Of a stretch of 64,000 bases of DNA, positions 18,901 to 26,470 are shown in pieces. Position 1 is the first letter of the stretch; each line of letters opens with the position of its first letter. A model generated the notes under the pieces. It was not told the origin of the DNA. It saw only the letters and a program-made list of their open reading frames with translations, and searched no databases. Source of the DNA: an uncultured Muribaculaceae bacterium. GTDB taxonomy: Bacteria > Bacteroidota > Bacteroidia > Bacteroidales > Muribaculaceae. The stretch lies in assembly GCA_910579845.1 (NCBI GenBank), contig CAJTWL010000001.1:62001-126000 (forward strand), read 5' to 3'. The translations under genes were made by a program, and so were the position numbers.

Positions 18901-20352
18901 GTCCGATGTGGAGGTGATATCACTTGAGAACTCCCCTACCTGATATACTTTTCCCTGATAGGTGTACTCGAATGCTACAGCAAGGACCTCGTCAGTATTA
19001 AGTGCTGATTTCAGCGATATATATCCCAGATCATCATTGAGAATATACTCGGAGGATTTTAGCAACCGTGCACTCTCAACCTTCTCATAGTCCTTGCCTC
19101 CCTCTATACCATAGGCTTTCAGCGGCTCAAGAGTCTGAGTAACCATATTGATGTTACGCGCACCCGGGAACTGGTCCTTGAGAATTGTCAACATGTTATT
19201 GCTACGGTTACTTGGAACAGCAGCAGACAAATCCGGGCTCCAATAATCATTTGCAAGATTATGGTTCTCACCAAGATCCATAAACCCTACAAAATTTCGG
19301 GATTCATTGAAATTACTATTCTTATTTGTTATCCAGACCTCTATTCTTGTAATCTTTATACCGGAAGAAACGTGAGGAAGCTTTGATGCGAAATTGTCAT
19401 AATTCTCATAAAAATACTGAGAAAGAAAGAAGTGACGGTTAGCATCATATTTGTCGGCTTTAATACTGAATTTGGTAGACTGCACACCGCCGGATGTAGA
19501 TACAGTCTTCGATTCGGAATTCTGCTGCGACACGAGACCGGTCAACGTAAGTTTCCCGAACTGCAGCTTTGTCTTTAATCCGAAAAGAGCCGTACCACCG
19601 CGAATAAGGCTCGAGCCCGTAGTCATACTGACATTACCTGCCTCTATACTCTTGATAATCTCATCCTCTTTGCCTTCATAGTTCAGACGAAGATTCTTAG
19701 AATCGAAATCAAATGTCGCATCAGTATTGTAAGTCATATTGAATTTCAACTTATCACCTACCGAAGCATTTATTGTAGCCTGAATTTTCTGATCAAAATC
19801 AAAATAGGTCTTTCTCCTGTTCTTCATAGACAGAGCAGGATTATCCGTCTTATTACTCTTCACACCCATAGACAGCTGTATTGATCCCTGGGTAGTAAGT
19901 CGAACTCCACCGGGGCCAAACACCTTTTCAAGAGGACCGAGAGCAAAATTCATATCAAAGATATTGAATGGCTTCTTATCCTTATTTACGAAGTTTTCAG
20001 AATTTTGCTGTTTGAAATAACCGAACATGTCGCGACGGAACTGAACCTGTGCATACTGTTCCGGAGTCAAAAGGAAGGGAGTGGCAATCTCTGTATCACC
20101 AATTTTGGTTCTGACAACATACATTCCCAACTGCGGATCATAAACAGCATCAGTAGTAATATTGGAAGGAGTCCTAAGATCCGCTGGATACTCACCCTCT
20201 TTAAGAGGATTTGGTGTTGTGACCTCCGGAACGGTCTTACGCACCGGCTGCTGTGAGTAGGTGACAAATGTCAAAAGCAATGCCGCAAACGACATTGCCA
20301 CAAAAGAGATAGATTTATGTGATATTGTTGTCCGTTCTCGCCCAAATTGCAT
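12964..20352 (-). CDS. sprA: SprA/Sov, giant outer-membrane translocon protein of the type IX secretion system
   Basis: A 2462-residue protein whose length, N-terminal export signal (hydrophobic stretch about 15-33) and beta-rich, Tyr/Asn/Asp-rich composition fit SprA (Flavobacterium) and Sov (Porphyromonas gingivalis). In that family the protein is a 36-stranded barrel that moves type IX cargo across the outer membrane. Repeated alternating aromatic strands continue to the C-terminus, which ends in NVSLAR after a typical barrel strand. The gene directly follows ruvA with a TAATG stop-start overlap, a gene order known from other Bacteroidetes. Other T9SS genes are not in the window, but the GLUG-protein at the right end has a possible type IX sorting tail. 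Confidence 0.93.
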   Translation of the reverse strand: MQFGRERTTISHKSISFVAMSFAALLLTFVTYSQQPVRKTVPEVTTPNPLKEGEYPADLRTPSNITTDAVYDPQLGMYVVRTKIGDTEIATPFLLTPEQYAQVQFRRDMFGYFKQQNSENFVNKDKKPFNIFDMNFALGPLEKVFGPGGVRLTTQGSIQLSMGVKSNKTDNPALSMKNRRKTYFDFDQKIQATINASVGDKLKFNMTYNTDATFDFDSKNLRLNYEGKEDEIIKSIEAGNVSMTTGSSLIRGGTALFGLKTKLQFGKLTLTGLVSQQNSESKTVSTSGGVQSTKFSIKADKYDANRHFFLSQYFYENYDNFASKLPHVSSGIKITRIEVWITNKNSNFNESRNFVGFMDLGENHNLANDYWSPDLSAAVPSNRSNNMLTILKDQFPGARNINMVTQTLEPLKAYGIEGGKDYEKVESARLLKSSEYILNDDLGYISLKSALNTDEVLAVAFEYTYQGKVYQVGEFSSDITSTSDCLYLKMLRSTTVSPKLPMWRLMMKNVYSLGAYQLQSKNFKMNIKFLSDTTGTEINYLPVGSISNKPLLQVMNLDRIDSNQESNSDGFFDYIEGYTVQSSSGKIIFPVAEPFGSHLERMIGNPAIAEQYVYKELYDSTLVVAQQFADKNKYSLIGEYQASNGAQIRLNAMNVPRGSVVVMAGGVVLTENSDYTVDYSMGIVTITNQSIIDSGTNVSVTLENQSMFSMQRKTLLGLDAQYRFNKDFTIGGTLMHFSEKALTEKVNIGDEVINNTMWGLNLAYNKDFMWLTNLVNKIPTVNATAPSHINFNAEFAQLVPHKQKSGSNRGSSYIDDFEATQTGIDLRSPYSWFLASTPYEPGKDALFPEASLSNNVDYGKNRALLAWYYIDRLWTQRNSSMVPGYMKSDPAMLSNPYVREVKIDEIFPYRDLSYGEANYMQTLNLSYYPKERGPYNLDADNIDENGNLLNPEKRWGGIMRKMDNTNFESSNVEYLEFWMLDPFLDPDNPNLEGGDLYFNFGEISEDILKDGMKSYENGLPIDGANTFIAETNWGKVSRQNSLSYAFENAPNARPTQDVGLDGLKNDEEYTFGSYKDYLDKLRNKLPASTIATMQEDPFSAMNDPAGDNYHFFRSPYYDEIKADILTRYKRYNGVEGNSLSPDQSTNPQYQSARAVPDVEDINQDNTLNEYERYFQYKVSIRPEDLEVGKNYITDKVEKEVPVPSGRQRAVWYQFKIPLNQPDKVVGDIKDFTTVRFARMFMTGFKETTHLRFATLELVRGEWRDYRFNLNNRNDSPAEGEIDMTVVNIEENSGRTPVNYVLPPGVDRIQDPGQSQATQLNEQSLSITVKGLQPGDARGIYKNTQMDMRIYKRLQMWIHAEALVDNVTNLHNGDLALFIRLGSDVKNNYYEYEIPLELTSPDNYNNFSSSDRAKVWPLSNYLNIPLDLFTTLKTARNRDKSNHLEGVGYNVLYSQHDADSPQNTASVLGNPSLSDVRVMLIGIRNKSNSTKDGNVWVNELKVTDFNQSGGWAANANLNLSVSDIAMLNVSAHKETSGFGGVDQPLNSRRMEDYEQYNVAVQGDLGRFLPEKAKLSAPIYFSKSQENITPKYNPLDQDILLKEAIDASSTQQEKDSIKNYALTKKTVESFSISNLRFNVQSKTPMPWDPANFQISFSYNKQKNIDPTTQYENTNDYRGSFQYSYSPVIKGLKPFKWIKGKSKTAKYFRDWEINWLFNNLTFYTGMNRYYYEQQTRSEVDVDFQLPVQVSKNFTWDRQLSLTWNLIKSLSLSFSSNTVARIEETLGAVNKKLYPTEYEQWRDTVMSSLRHLGTPWNYNQTFSGTYRAPFNRISALDYLTGSLTYNSTYRWDKGATVEDVYLGNSIQNQTTWNADARLNFETLFNKVKYLQKVNKRFSTSAMARTANRGSMQPVDRPKKFERAFTLSADTTTRVKHNLKIKKIKFSAVSDGKPQKLNFKIIDENTIEILDRGTKSYKITIREDNIKKVNFGKELADHVVRFLMMPRSASFRWRSGHSMNLPLFNPNVGNVFGQSLSYGPMSPGLDFAFGFYDKDYIDKALDNGWLITDSDQVSPALYTKSNDFNFELTLEPVKGLKIVLTSNLTDSRIDQIQFMYKDRPTSYSGSYLRTHMALATSLRTSKAENNYESDAFNRFLTNIPVIARRVEGQYVGTNYPTTGFFEDSHLAGAPYQVTEEGLSATSPDVLIPAFLAAYSGTSADKISLKHFGGLSSMRPNWKVTYDGLIRLGNMSRWFKAFTLTHAYQCTYAVGSYSSYMNWVGIGDDLGFVFNEQTGRPMPSSPYNITSVAITEKFAPLIGAKLTLFNDLTFNAEYRDARTLNLNTSAGQVVETTSKQLSIGAGYKIANFNTILKLGSKQGGVSNDLSMNLDIALANNQSLIRRIETAYTQATTGSRTFSVNFMASYVLSRRITLSAFFDHQVNTPLVSNSAYPTTNSNYGIAVNVSLAR

Positions 20353-20930
20353 TATAGCATCGTAAGCGCCTGTTTTATCGCATTTTCCGTAGACAGCAAA
20401 GAGTTGACCTCAAATAGCTTGTGCAGCACTTTCTGACTTTGTTGCGCTGAGAAGCCAAGCATTACCAATGCCGCCAGGGAGTCATTAAAGTTCTCTGTGG
20501 ATGGCTTACTTGTTATAAACGCTTCCGCATCTGCTTTTATTTTATCTTTCAGATCAACTATAATACGCTGCGCAGTTCTTGCACCTACACCTTTTACAGC
20601 TTTAAGACTTCGTTCGTCCCCTTCCGTAATGACACGCTGGAGATCCGGCACACCGAGTGATGACATGATAAGACGCGCTGTATTCGGTCCCACTCCACTG
20701 ACGCCGATAAGCAGCCGGAACATGTCACGCCCCGATTTTGTAAGGAAGCCATACAGTAGATGAGCATCCTCCCTGATAGATTCATGAATAAACAATTTTG
20801 ATGATTCGGCATCCTTAAGTTCCGAATAATCAAGAAGATTAATATTTACTTCATAACCCACACCCTGACAATCAATCACTACATACGTGGGCGTCAGTTC
20901 CGCTACTTTACCATTTAAATAGTCCAACAT
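20352..20930 (-). CDS. ruvA: Holliday junction helicase subunit RuvA
   Basis: RuvA binds Holliday junctions and loads RuvB. The 192 residues start MLDYLNGKVAELTPTYVVID (OB-fold domain I), followed by the tandem helix-hairpin-helix segments around LLIGVSGVGPNTARLIMSS and LKAVKGVGARTAQRIIVDLKDK, and a C-terminal RuvB-contacting three-helix domain (AALVMLGFSAQQSQKVL). Length and motifs are normal. It is the first gene of the ruvA-sprA-transporter run; its stop TAA shares one base with the ATG of sprA. Confidence 0.95.
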   Translation of the reverse strand: MLDYLNGKVAELTPTYVVIDCQGVGYEVNINLLDYSELKDAESSKLFIHESIREDAHLLYGFLTKSGRDMFRLLIGVSGVGPNTARLIMSSLGVPDLQRVITEGDERSLKAVKGVGARTAQRIIVDLKDKIKADAEAFITSKPSTENFNDSLAALVMLGFSAQQSQKVLHKLFEVNSLLSTENAIKQALTML

Positions 20931-20953
20931 ACTTCAAAATTATAATAAAATAA

Positions 20954-21143
20954 TAAGAAACTGTTTAAATTTATTACGAAAAAAATGTTATAAGTATTCT
21001 TTCAGGTCTTTTGAGTGTCTTTTCGGCTGTTTCCGCCAAGTCTCATCGGTCAAAACCAATAGGTTTCTCCCTCTTCGACTCGCAGAAACTTCTCAAAAAT
21101 ACTTCTCAAAATTCTCTGAAAATAAATTTAAACAATTTCTAAG
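20954..21143. repeat. Long-palindrome repeat element D
   Basis: A 190-bp element between the divergent ruvA and recR genes. The ends TAAGAAACTGTTTAAATTTA and, reversed, TTAGAAATTGTTTAAATTTA match. Inner arms such as AAGTATT and AATACTT also pair. It lacks the CATAGC tip of A, B and C. The right end lies where a -33 element for recR would be expected. A shorter relative with the same ends sits at 32956-33034, and a single end at about 38725. Confidence 0.7.
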
Positions 21144-21151
21144 AAAATTCT

Positions 21152-21159
21152 TAAATTTG
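21152..21159 (+). promoter_or_regulatory. Possible -7 element of the recR operon
   Basis: TAAATTTG fits TAnnTTTG and lies 16 bases before the recR ATG. The -33 position falls within the right end of repeat D and has no exact TTTG. Confidence 0.45.
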
Positions 21160-21175
21160 CATTAAAATAACAAAA

Positions 21176-21805
21176 ATGGACCAGAATTTTAATTCACCCC
21201 TCCTTGAGAATGCAATTGCAGAACTGGCAAAATTGCCCGGAATAGGTCAGAAAACGGCTCTGCGGCTTGCCCTGCATATATTAAGACAGGAGAAAGGCAT
21301 GGCCCATGATCTCGGAAATGCAATAATAGCTATGCGCGACAATATCCGTTATTGTAAGCGCTGCCATAACATAAGCGATTCAGAGATTTGTCCCATATGC
21401 AACGATCACCGAAGACATGACAAAGTGATATGTGTTGTCGAGAATGTCAAGGACGTGCTTACCATTGAATCAACACATGTCCATCAAGGACTATATCATG
21501 TGCTTGGCGGTCTGATATCTCCTCTTGACGGCATCAGCCCGTCGGATCTCGAGATAGGAAGTCTGGAGGAAAGAGTTGAGAAGGAGAGAATAGAAGAGGT
21601 GATACTCGCACTGAGTCCGACCATGGAAGGCGATACCACCAACTTCTACATTTTCCGTAAACTCTCCCACCTTCCCGTAAAGGTAACCATGCTTGCACGC
21701 GGTCTTAGCATCGGAAACGAACTTGAGTATACGGATGAGCTGACACTCGGTCGTTCCATTCAGAACAGAATGCCGTTTACGGATTCATTCAACAAAAAAA
21801 ATTAG
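21176..21805 (+). CDS. recR: Recombination protein RecR
   Basis: RecR works with RecO (and RecF) to load RecA at gaps. The 209 residues show the N-terminal HhH segment LAKLPGIGQKTALRLALH (18-35), a C4 zinc finger with Cys60, Cys63, Cys72 and Cys75, and the Toprim domain starting at KVICVVENVKDV, including LGGLISPLDGISP. The length is normal. It heads a plus-strand run recR-GNAT-rsfS-ftsH with gaps of 3, 2 and 21 bases. Confidence 0.95.
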   Translation: MDQNFNSPLLENAIAELAKLPGIGQKTALRLALHILRQEKGMAHDLGNAIIAMRDNIRYCKRCHNISDSEICPICNDHRRHDKVICVVENVKDVLTIESTHVHQGLYHVLGGLISPLDGISPSDLEIGSLEERVEKERIEEVILALSPTMEGDTTNFYIFRKLSHLPVKVTMLARGLSIGNELEYTDELTLGRSIQNRMPFTDSFNKKN

Positions 21806-21808
21806 AGG

Positions 21809-22342
21809 ATGCGCGGAAAATTTCTGGAAGGTGATATTCTTCTCCTGCGTGCAGTCAATGCAGAAGACGCAGATATAATGTGGGAAATTGATAACGATTC
21901 TACCCAATGGATAGAAAATTGCATGTCGGCTCCCTTGTCAAAAACAATGCTTATCGATTATGTTCTTTCCTATTCAGCCGACCCAATCAAGGACGGACAG
22001 CTTAGACTGATAATAGAGAAAAAAAACAACAAGGAAGTTGTCGGTTTAATAGAACTATATGATATTTCCGCTATTCACCGTAGAGCATACGTCGGAATAT
22101 ATATTCTTCCACAATTCAGAGGTCTCGGACTTGCAAGAAAAACACTCGGATTATTGGAAAAATTTGCACTATCTGTTTTAAACCTTGATAAACTTGGCGT
22201 AAAAATTGTTATTAATAATATAGAAAGTATTCGTTTATTTAAAAATTCAGGCTATTCCCAATGCGGATGTATGCCGGGATGGATAAGGACAGGAGATGAA
22301 CAAAAAGATCTGCTTCTGTTTTCCAAAAGCCTAAAGAACTGA
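21809..22342 (+). CDS. GNAT-family N-acetyltransferase
   Basis: A 177-residue acetyltransferase of the RimJ/RimL-like (Acetyltransf_3) type. The core includes VVGLIELYDI, then HRRAYVGIYILPQFRGLGLARKTL, where the QFRGLGLA loop is the acetyl-CoA pyrophosphate site, and VINNIESIRLFKNSGY, the late N-x-x-S-x-x-x-F-x-x-x-G-(Y/F) motif. The substrate is unknown: protein N-termini, small amines and spermidine are all possible in this group. It is tightly packed between recR and rsfS. Confidence 0.88.
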   Translation: MRGKFLEGDILLLRAVNAEDADIMWEIDNDSTQWIENCMSAPLSKTMLIDYVLSYSADPIKDGQLRLIIEKKNNKEVVGLIELYDISAIHRRAYVGIYILPQFRGLGLARKTLGLLEKFALSVLNLDKLGVKIVINNIESIRLFKNSGYSQCGCMPGWIRTGDEQKDLLLFSKSLKN

Positions 22343-22344
22343 CA

Positions 22345-22704
22345 ATGAACATTATTCAAGATATAACATACGACATAATCAATTCTATACAAGATAAAAA
22401 GGGTGGTTCTATCACTATACTTGATATGAACCATATTGAGAGTGCCCCGGCTTCAAAATTCATCATATGTCAGGGACGCAGCACTTCGCATGTATCTGCA
22501 ATTGCAGACAGCATCAGAGAAGACCTGCTTGACAAACATGGTTTAAAGCCATATAACTATGACGGCTACCGCAACTCGCAATGGGTCGTGATAGATTATG
22601 GCAATATAATGGTACACGTGTTCCTTCCTGAATTCCGCGAATTTTACAATCTTGAAGAACTATGGAATGATGCAACGATAACCAATATCCAGGATATAGA
22701 ATAA
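22345..22704 (+). CDS. rsfS: Ribosome silencing factor RsfS
   Basis: RsfS (DUF143) binds ribosomal protein L14 and blocks subunit joining when nutrients are short. The 119-residue protein shows the family pattern: ITILDMNHIESAPASKFIIC, the QGRSTSHVSAIADSI helix, WVVIDYGNIMVHVFLPEFREFYNLEELW across the last third. The length is standard. Position two bases after the GNAT gene and 21 before ftsH matches the common Bacteroidetes rsfS-ftsH pairing. Confidence 0.94.
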   Translation: MNIIQDITYDIINSIQDKKGGSITILDMNHIESAPASKFIICQGRSTSHVSAIADSIREDLLDKHGLKPYNYDGYRNSQWVVIDYGNIMVHVFLPEFREFYNLEELWNDATITNIQDIE

Positions 22705-22725
22705 TAACAGCTTAGACTAACAGAT

Positions 22726-24807
22726 ATGCCACAAAAAAACAAAAGGAACAATAATAAGAAATCTCCATTTGCGAAGTCTCTTATGGGGATGTATTGGATG
22801 TATGCCCTCATAATTCTTGCCTTGATAGCGCTATTCCAGTTTTCCGACAGTTCCGCGACAAAGAATCTTGACTGGACGGAGTTTGAGAAAGCGGCTACTA
22901 ACGGGTATATAAGCAAAATCACAGTCTTTCCTGAATCGGGAGAGGCACAAGGCTATATTACAAAACAAGGAGCCAAGCAACTCAATATCGATACCAAATC
23001 AAGATTGGGAAGCGAACAGGTCAAGGTAAAGGCCAACATTCCATCACCCGATAAGATTCAGGATAAGATAGATGACTGGAACAGTTCACTTGAGAAGGAG
23101 GGTAAACCCGCCATTTCCGTCGAGTATGAGAAAGGGAGTAATCTGATGAAGATTCTCTGGTATTTCGGTCCTATTGTTGTTATTGTTTTCTTCATGTACT
23201 ACCTCTCCCGCAGAATGAGTTCTGGCGGAGGTGGAGCCGGCGGCATATTTAATGTTGGAAAATCAAAAGCACTTGTTTTCGATAAAAATAACGGCACGAA
23301 CGTAACATTTAAGGATGTCGCAGGTCTTGCCGAAGCCAAAGTCGAGATAGAGGAGATTGTAGATTTTCTTAAAAATCCGGAGCGATACACTGAACTGGGT
23401 GCAAAAATTCCTCGAGGCGCTCTACTTGTCGGCCCTCCCGGAACCGGAAAGACTCTTCTTGCAAAAGCTGTTGCAGGTGAAGCCAACGTTCCTTTCCTGT
23501 CCATGTCTGGTTCTGATTTTGTAGAGATGTTTGTCGGTGTCGGAGCCGCACGTGTAAGAGACCTCTTCAAACAGGCAAAGGAGAAAGCTCCATGTATAGT
23601 ATTTATAGATGAGATTGATGCTGTTGGTCGTGCCCGCGGTAAAAACCCCAATATGGGTTCCAATGACGAGCGTGAAAACACACTTAACCAGATGCTGACA
23701 GAGATGGACGGATTTCAGTCCAATAATGGTGTTATATGTCTTGCGGCAACAAACCGCGCGGATATGCTTGACAAGGCGCTTCTGCGTCCGGGGCGATTCG
23801 ACCGTCAGATATATGTTGATCTTCCGGAACTTACAGACCGAGTGGATATCTTTAAAGTTCACCTGCGCAATATAAAGGTAGATCAGGATCTTGACCTTGA
23901 GCAACTTGCCCGCCAGACGCAAGGGTTCTCCGGAGCGGATATCGCCAATGTATGCAATGAAGCGGCATTGATTGCCGCCAGAAACAATAAAAAAATTGTA
24001 AGCTGGAACGACTTCATGTCAGCAATTGACAGAATAGTAGGCGGTTTGGAGAAGAAATCGAGAATAATAACAGACGAAGAGAAATTCTCAATTGCCACTC
24101 ACGAGGCAGGTCACGCAACAATCACATGGATGATAAAATATGGCAATCCTCTTGTGAAGGTGACGATAGTTCCGCGGGGACGCGCATTGGGTGCGGCTTG
24201 GTATGCACCTGAAGAACGCCAGATTATTCCCACCCAGGCTCTGCTTGACACAATGTGCGGTCTGCTTGCCGGAAGAGCTGCCGAAGAATTATTCACCGGA
24301 CAGATCGGAACTGGTGCAAGCGACGACCTTGAGAAGTGTACAAAGATAGCCAAATCTCTTGTTCTTGTTTATGGTATGAGCGATAAATTACCAAACATAA
24401 ATTATACGGATTCAACGGGTCAGGATATGGGATTTACCAAACCGTATTCTGAAAACACAGCTGAACTTATCGACTCTGAGGTCAAGAGAATCATAAACGA
24501 ACAATATGAACGTGCAAAGGAGATTCTTCGTAAATATGCCGCACAACATAACCAGATAAGGGATCTGTTAATTGAGAAAGAGGTAATTTATCACGATGAT
24601 GTTGAAAAAATACTTGGCAAACGCCAATGGAAGTCACGTACAGACGAAATTATCGAGATAAACAAAAAAGAGGAAGAGCTACGCATTGAGCGTGAAAAAG
24701 AAGAAAATGACCCTGGAACGCCTCCTCCATTCTCAAAAACGTCTCAAGAAATTGAGAATAAAAATAATGACAGGAATATAGATAATGAAGAACCGAAATC
24801 TAAATGA
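22726..24807 (+). CDS. ftsH: ATP-dependent zinc metalloprotease FtsH
   Basis: Membrane-bound AAA+ protease for quality control and turnover of regulatory proteins. The 693 residues contain two transmembrane segments (about 20-39 and 142-160) flanking a periplasmic domain, a GGGGAGG linker, Walker A GPPGTGKT (236-243), Walker B IVFIDEID (291-298), the SRH arginines in LLRPGRFDRQI, and the zinc site HEAGH (459-463). The tail after about 640 is highly charged. It ends the recR operon; a strong hairpin follows at 24857. The cdsA gene often found next to ftsH in Bacteroidetes is not here. Confidence 0.96.
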   Translation: MPQKNKRNNNKKSPFAKSLMGMYWMYALIILALIALFQFSDSSATKNLDWTEFEKAATNGYISKITVFPESGEAQGYITKQGAKQLNIDTKSRLGSEQVKVKANIPSPDKIQDKIDDWNSSLEKEGKPAISVEYEKGSNLMKILWYFGPIVVIVFFMYYLSRRMSSGGGGAGGIFNVGKSKALVFDKNNGTNVTFKDVAGLAEAKVEIEEIVDFLKNPERYTELGAKIPRGALLVGPPGTGKTLLAKAVAGEANVPFLSMSGSDFVEMFVGVGAARVRDLFKQAKEKAPCIVFIDEIDAVGRARGKNPNMGSNDERENTLNQMLTEMDGFQSNNGVICLAATNRADMLDKALLRPGRFDRQIYVDLPELTDRVDIFKVHLRNIKVDQDLDLEQLARQTQGFSGADIANVCNEAALIAARNNKKIVSWNDFMSAIDRIVGGLEKKSRIITDEEKFSIATHEAGHATITWMIKYGNPLVKVTIVPRGRALGAAWYAPEERQIIPTQALLDTMCGLLAGRAAEELFTGQIGTGASDDLEKCTKIAKSLVLVYGMSDKLPNINYTDSTGQDMGFTKPYSENTAELIDSEVKRIINEQYERAKEILRKYAAQHNQIRDLLIEKEVIYHDDVEKILGKRQWKSRTDEIIEINKKEEELRIEREKEENDPGTPPPFSKTSQEIENKNNDRNIDNEEPKSK

Positions 24808-24856
24808 TTTTTTCTAACGTTAATCGTTTAGATTTTAATCACACTTTTACAAGTAT

Positions 24857-24895
24857 TATAACAGTCACCCCGGAATAGCCGGAGTGACTGTTATA
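24857..24895 (+). terminator. Rho-independent-type terminator after ftsH
   Basis: ATAACAGTCAC-c-CCGG, loop aatag, CCGG-a-GTGACTGTTAT forms a 15-bp nearly perfect stem 50 bases after the ftsH stop, followed by AT-rich sequence. Confidence 0.75.
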
Positions 24896-25068
24896 TTACA
24901 TATTAAAGTATAGTTGACATCATATGAAAACTGAATTTCATAAATTAGTTTTCTATAATAACCAAAATTGGTCAATATGGGATATATTTATACTTTTTAA
25001 ATTCAAGAATAAGTTATAATTGTTAATTTTGTAGACGAAATCATATTGCAAACACACATAAAGATTGA

Positions 25069-25270
25069 TTAAGAGAGTGTTTGAATTTAAATGATTTTAG
25101 CACAAATAGAGACTTCGGAGGGATTTTTCAAAGATTCATAAGGGAGCATAGCGGGCTATGTGACCGGTTGAATCTTTGGGAAAGCGCCCGAAGGATCATT
25201 TGTGATGAAATCAAAAATATTCAATCTCGTTATTAATGTTTAATTTGGTTTAAATTCAAACACTCTCTAA
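25069..25270. repeat. Long-palindrome repeat element A2
   Basis: A 202-bp non-coding element whose two ends are almost identical inverted repeats (TTAAGAGAGTGTTTGAATTT and its reverse complement). Inside, GATTTTAGCACAAA/TTTGTGATGAAATC, CTTCGG/CCGAAG and CAAAGATTCA/TGAATCTTTG pair in nested order, ending in a CATAGCGGGCTATG tip at 25147-25160. The whole unit can thus fold as one long hairpin. It lies in the 5' region of the RND operon, 45 bases before the adaptor gene. The rest of this gap (24896-25068) shows only AT-rich sequence with a lone TAATTTTG at 25024. Confidence 0.88.
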
Positions 25271-25315
25271 CAACTACCCGAAAAATCGAAATTAATATAC
25301 ACTAAACTTATATTT

Positions 25316-26434
25316 ATGAAATTCAGAAAAATGAGTGTGTTGACATTGTCATTGTTGACTGTGGCAGCATTTATGCATTCATGCAAAGGCAACGGTAACC
25401 AGCAGGAAGCTTCGGCTCCTGAACTGGCAGTCATGACTATCGGTGAAGAGGATACTCAACTCGATACCGGCTATCCGACAACTTTAAGAGGAGAAAATGA
25501 CGTTGAGATTCGTCCGCAAATATCAGGTTTTCTTACAAAAGTACACGTAGAAGAGGGTCAGCGCGTAAGCCGTGGTCAGGTGCTGTTTACAATTGACCAG
25601 GTAAGCCTTCAGGCTACTGTAGACGCCGCAAAAGCTGCTGTAGAAGTGGCACAGGCAAATGTAAATACGGCACAGACAAATGCCAATAACAACAAAATTC
25701 TTTTTGACAAAAACATAATAAGTGCACCTGCATATCAGACATCACTTGACGCGCTGAATGCAGCCAAAGCACAATTGAATCAGGCTAACGCGAATCTTGT
25801 AAGCGCCCGTAAAAACCTCTCTTATTCCGTTGTGACAGCACCGGAAGCCGGAATTGTAGGTTCAATTGATTTCAGGGAAGGGTCTCTGGTATCACCCTCA
25901 ACACTATTGACCGTGCTCTCAAACAGCAGTGACATGCGCGCCAATTTCTCACTTAACGAAAAAGATCTGCTTAACATGACTGACAACGGCAAACGCACAC
26001 TACAGGAGGCAATCAGCCAGATGCCCGAGGTATCACTCGTACTTGCCAACGGTGAATTATATGATCAGAAAGGCAAGATCATATCAATATCCGGCGTCAT
26101 AGATTCAAAAACCGGATCAGCAAGCGCTACTGCGATTTTTCCAAATCCAAGCGGCATGTTGCGCAGCGGCAATACCGGTCAAGTGCTGATTCCATCCTTA
26201 CGCTCCAATTCAATCTTGATTCCACAGAACGCCACATACGAGATTCAGGACATGAAGTTCTGCTATGTAGTCGGAGATTCAAACAAGGTACACTCACGTC
26301 CTATCCAAATTGCAGAAGAGAATGATGGCAAGAACTATATCGTAATTTCCGGACTCAACACCGGTGAAGTTATCGTTACAGAGGGTGTCGGTATATCTGT
26401 AAAGGACAATATGGTTATCAAGCCTAAAAAATAA
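25316..26434 (+). CDS. RND efflux periplasmic adaptor lipoprotein (AcrA/MexA family)
   Basis: The membrane-fusion subunit that links inner-membrane pump and outer-membrane channel. The 372 residues begin with a lipoprotein signal ending MHSC (Cys23). Then come the first half-lipoyl segment (VEIRPQISGFLTKVHVEEGQRVSRGQVLF, about 63-91), a coiled-coil hairpin rich in Ala/Asn (about 95-165), the second lipoyl half (VTAPEAGIVGSIDFREGSLV) and beta-barrel and membrane-proximal domains. It is the first gene of the adaptor-pump-channel set, with gaps of 36 and 5 bases. Substrates cannot be told from sequence. Confidence 0.93.
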   Translation: MKFRKMSVLTLSLLTVAAFMHSCKGNGNQQEASAPELAVMTIGEEDTQLDTGYPTTLRGENDVEIRPQISGFLTKVHVEEGQRVSRGQVLFTIDQVSLQATVDAAKAAVEVAQANVNTAQTNANNNKILFDKNIISAPAYQTSLDALNAAKAQLNQANANLVSARKNLSYSVVTAPEAGIVGSIDFREGSLVSPSTLLTVLSNSSDMRANFSLNEKDLLNMTDNGKRTLQEAISQMPEVSLVLANGELYDQKGKIISISGVIDSKTGSASATAIFPNPSGMLRSGNTGQVLIPSLRSNSILIPQNATYEIQDMKFCYVVGDSNKVHSRPIQIAEENDGKNYIVISGLNTGEVIVTEGVGISVKDNMVIKPKK

Positions 26435-26470
26435 TCCAATTTTATACCGATATATTAGATATTTCAGAAA

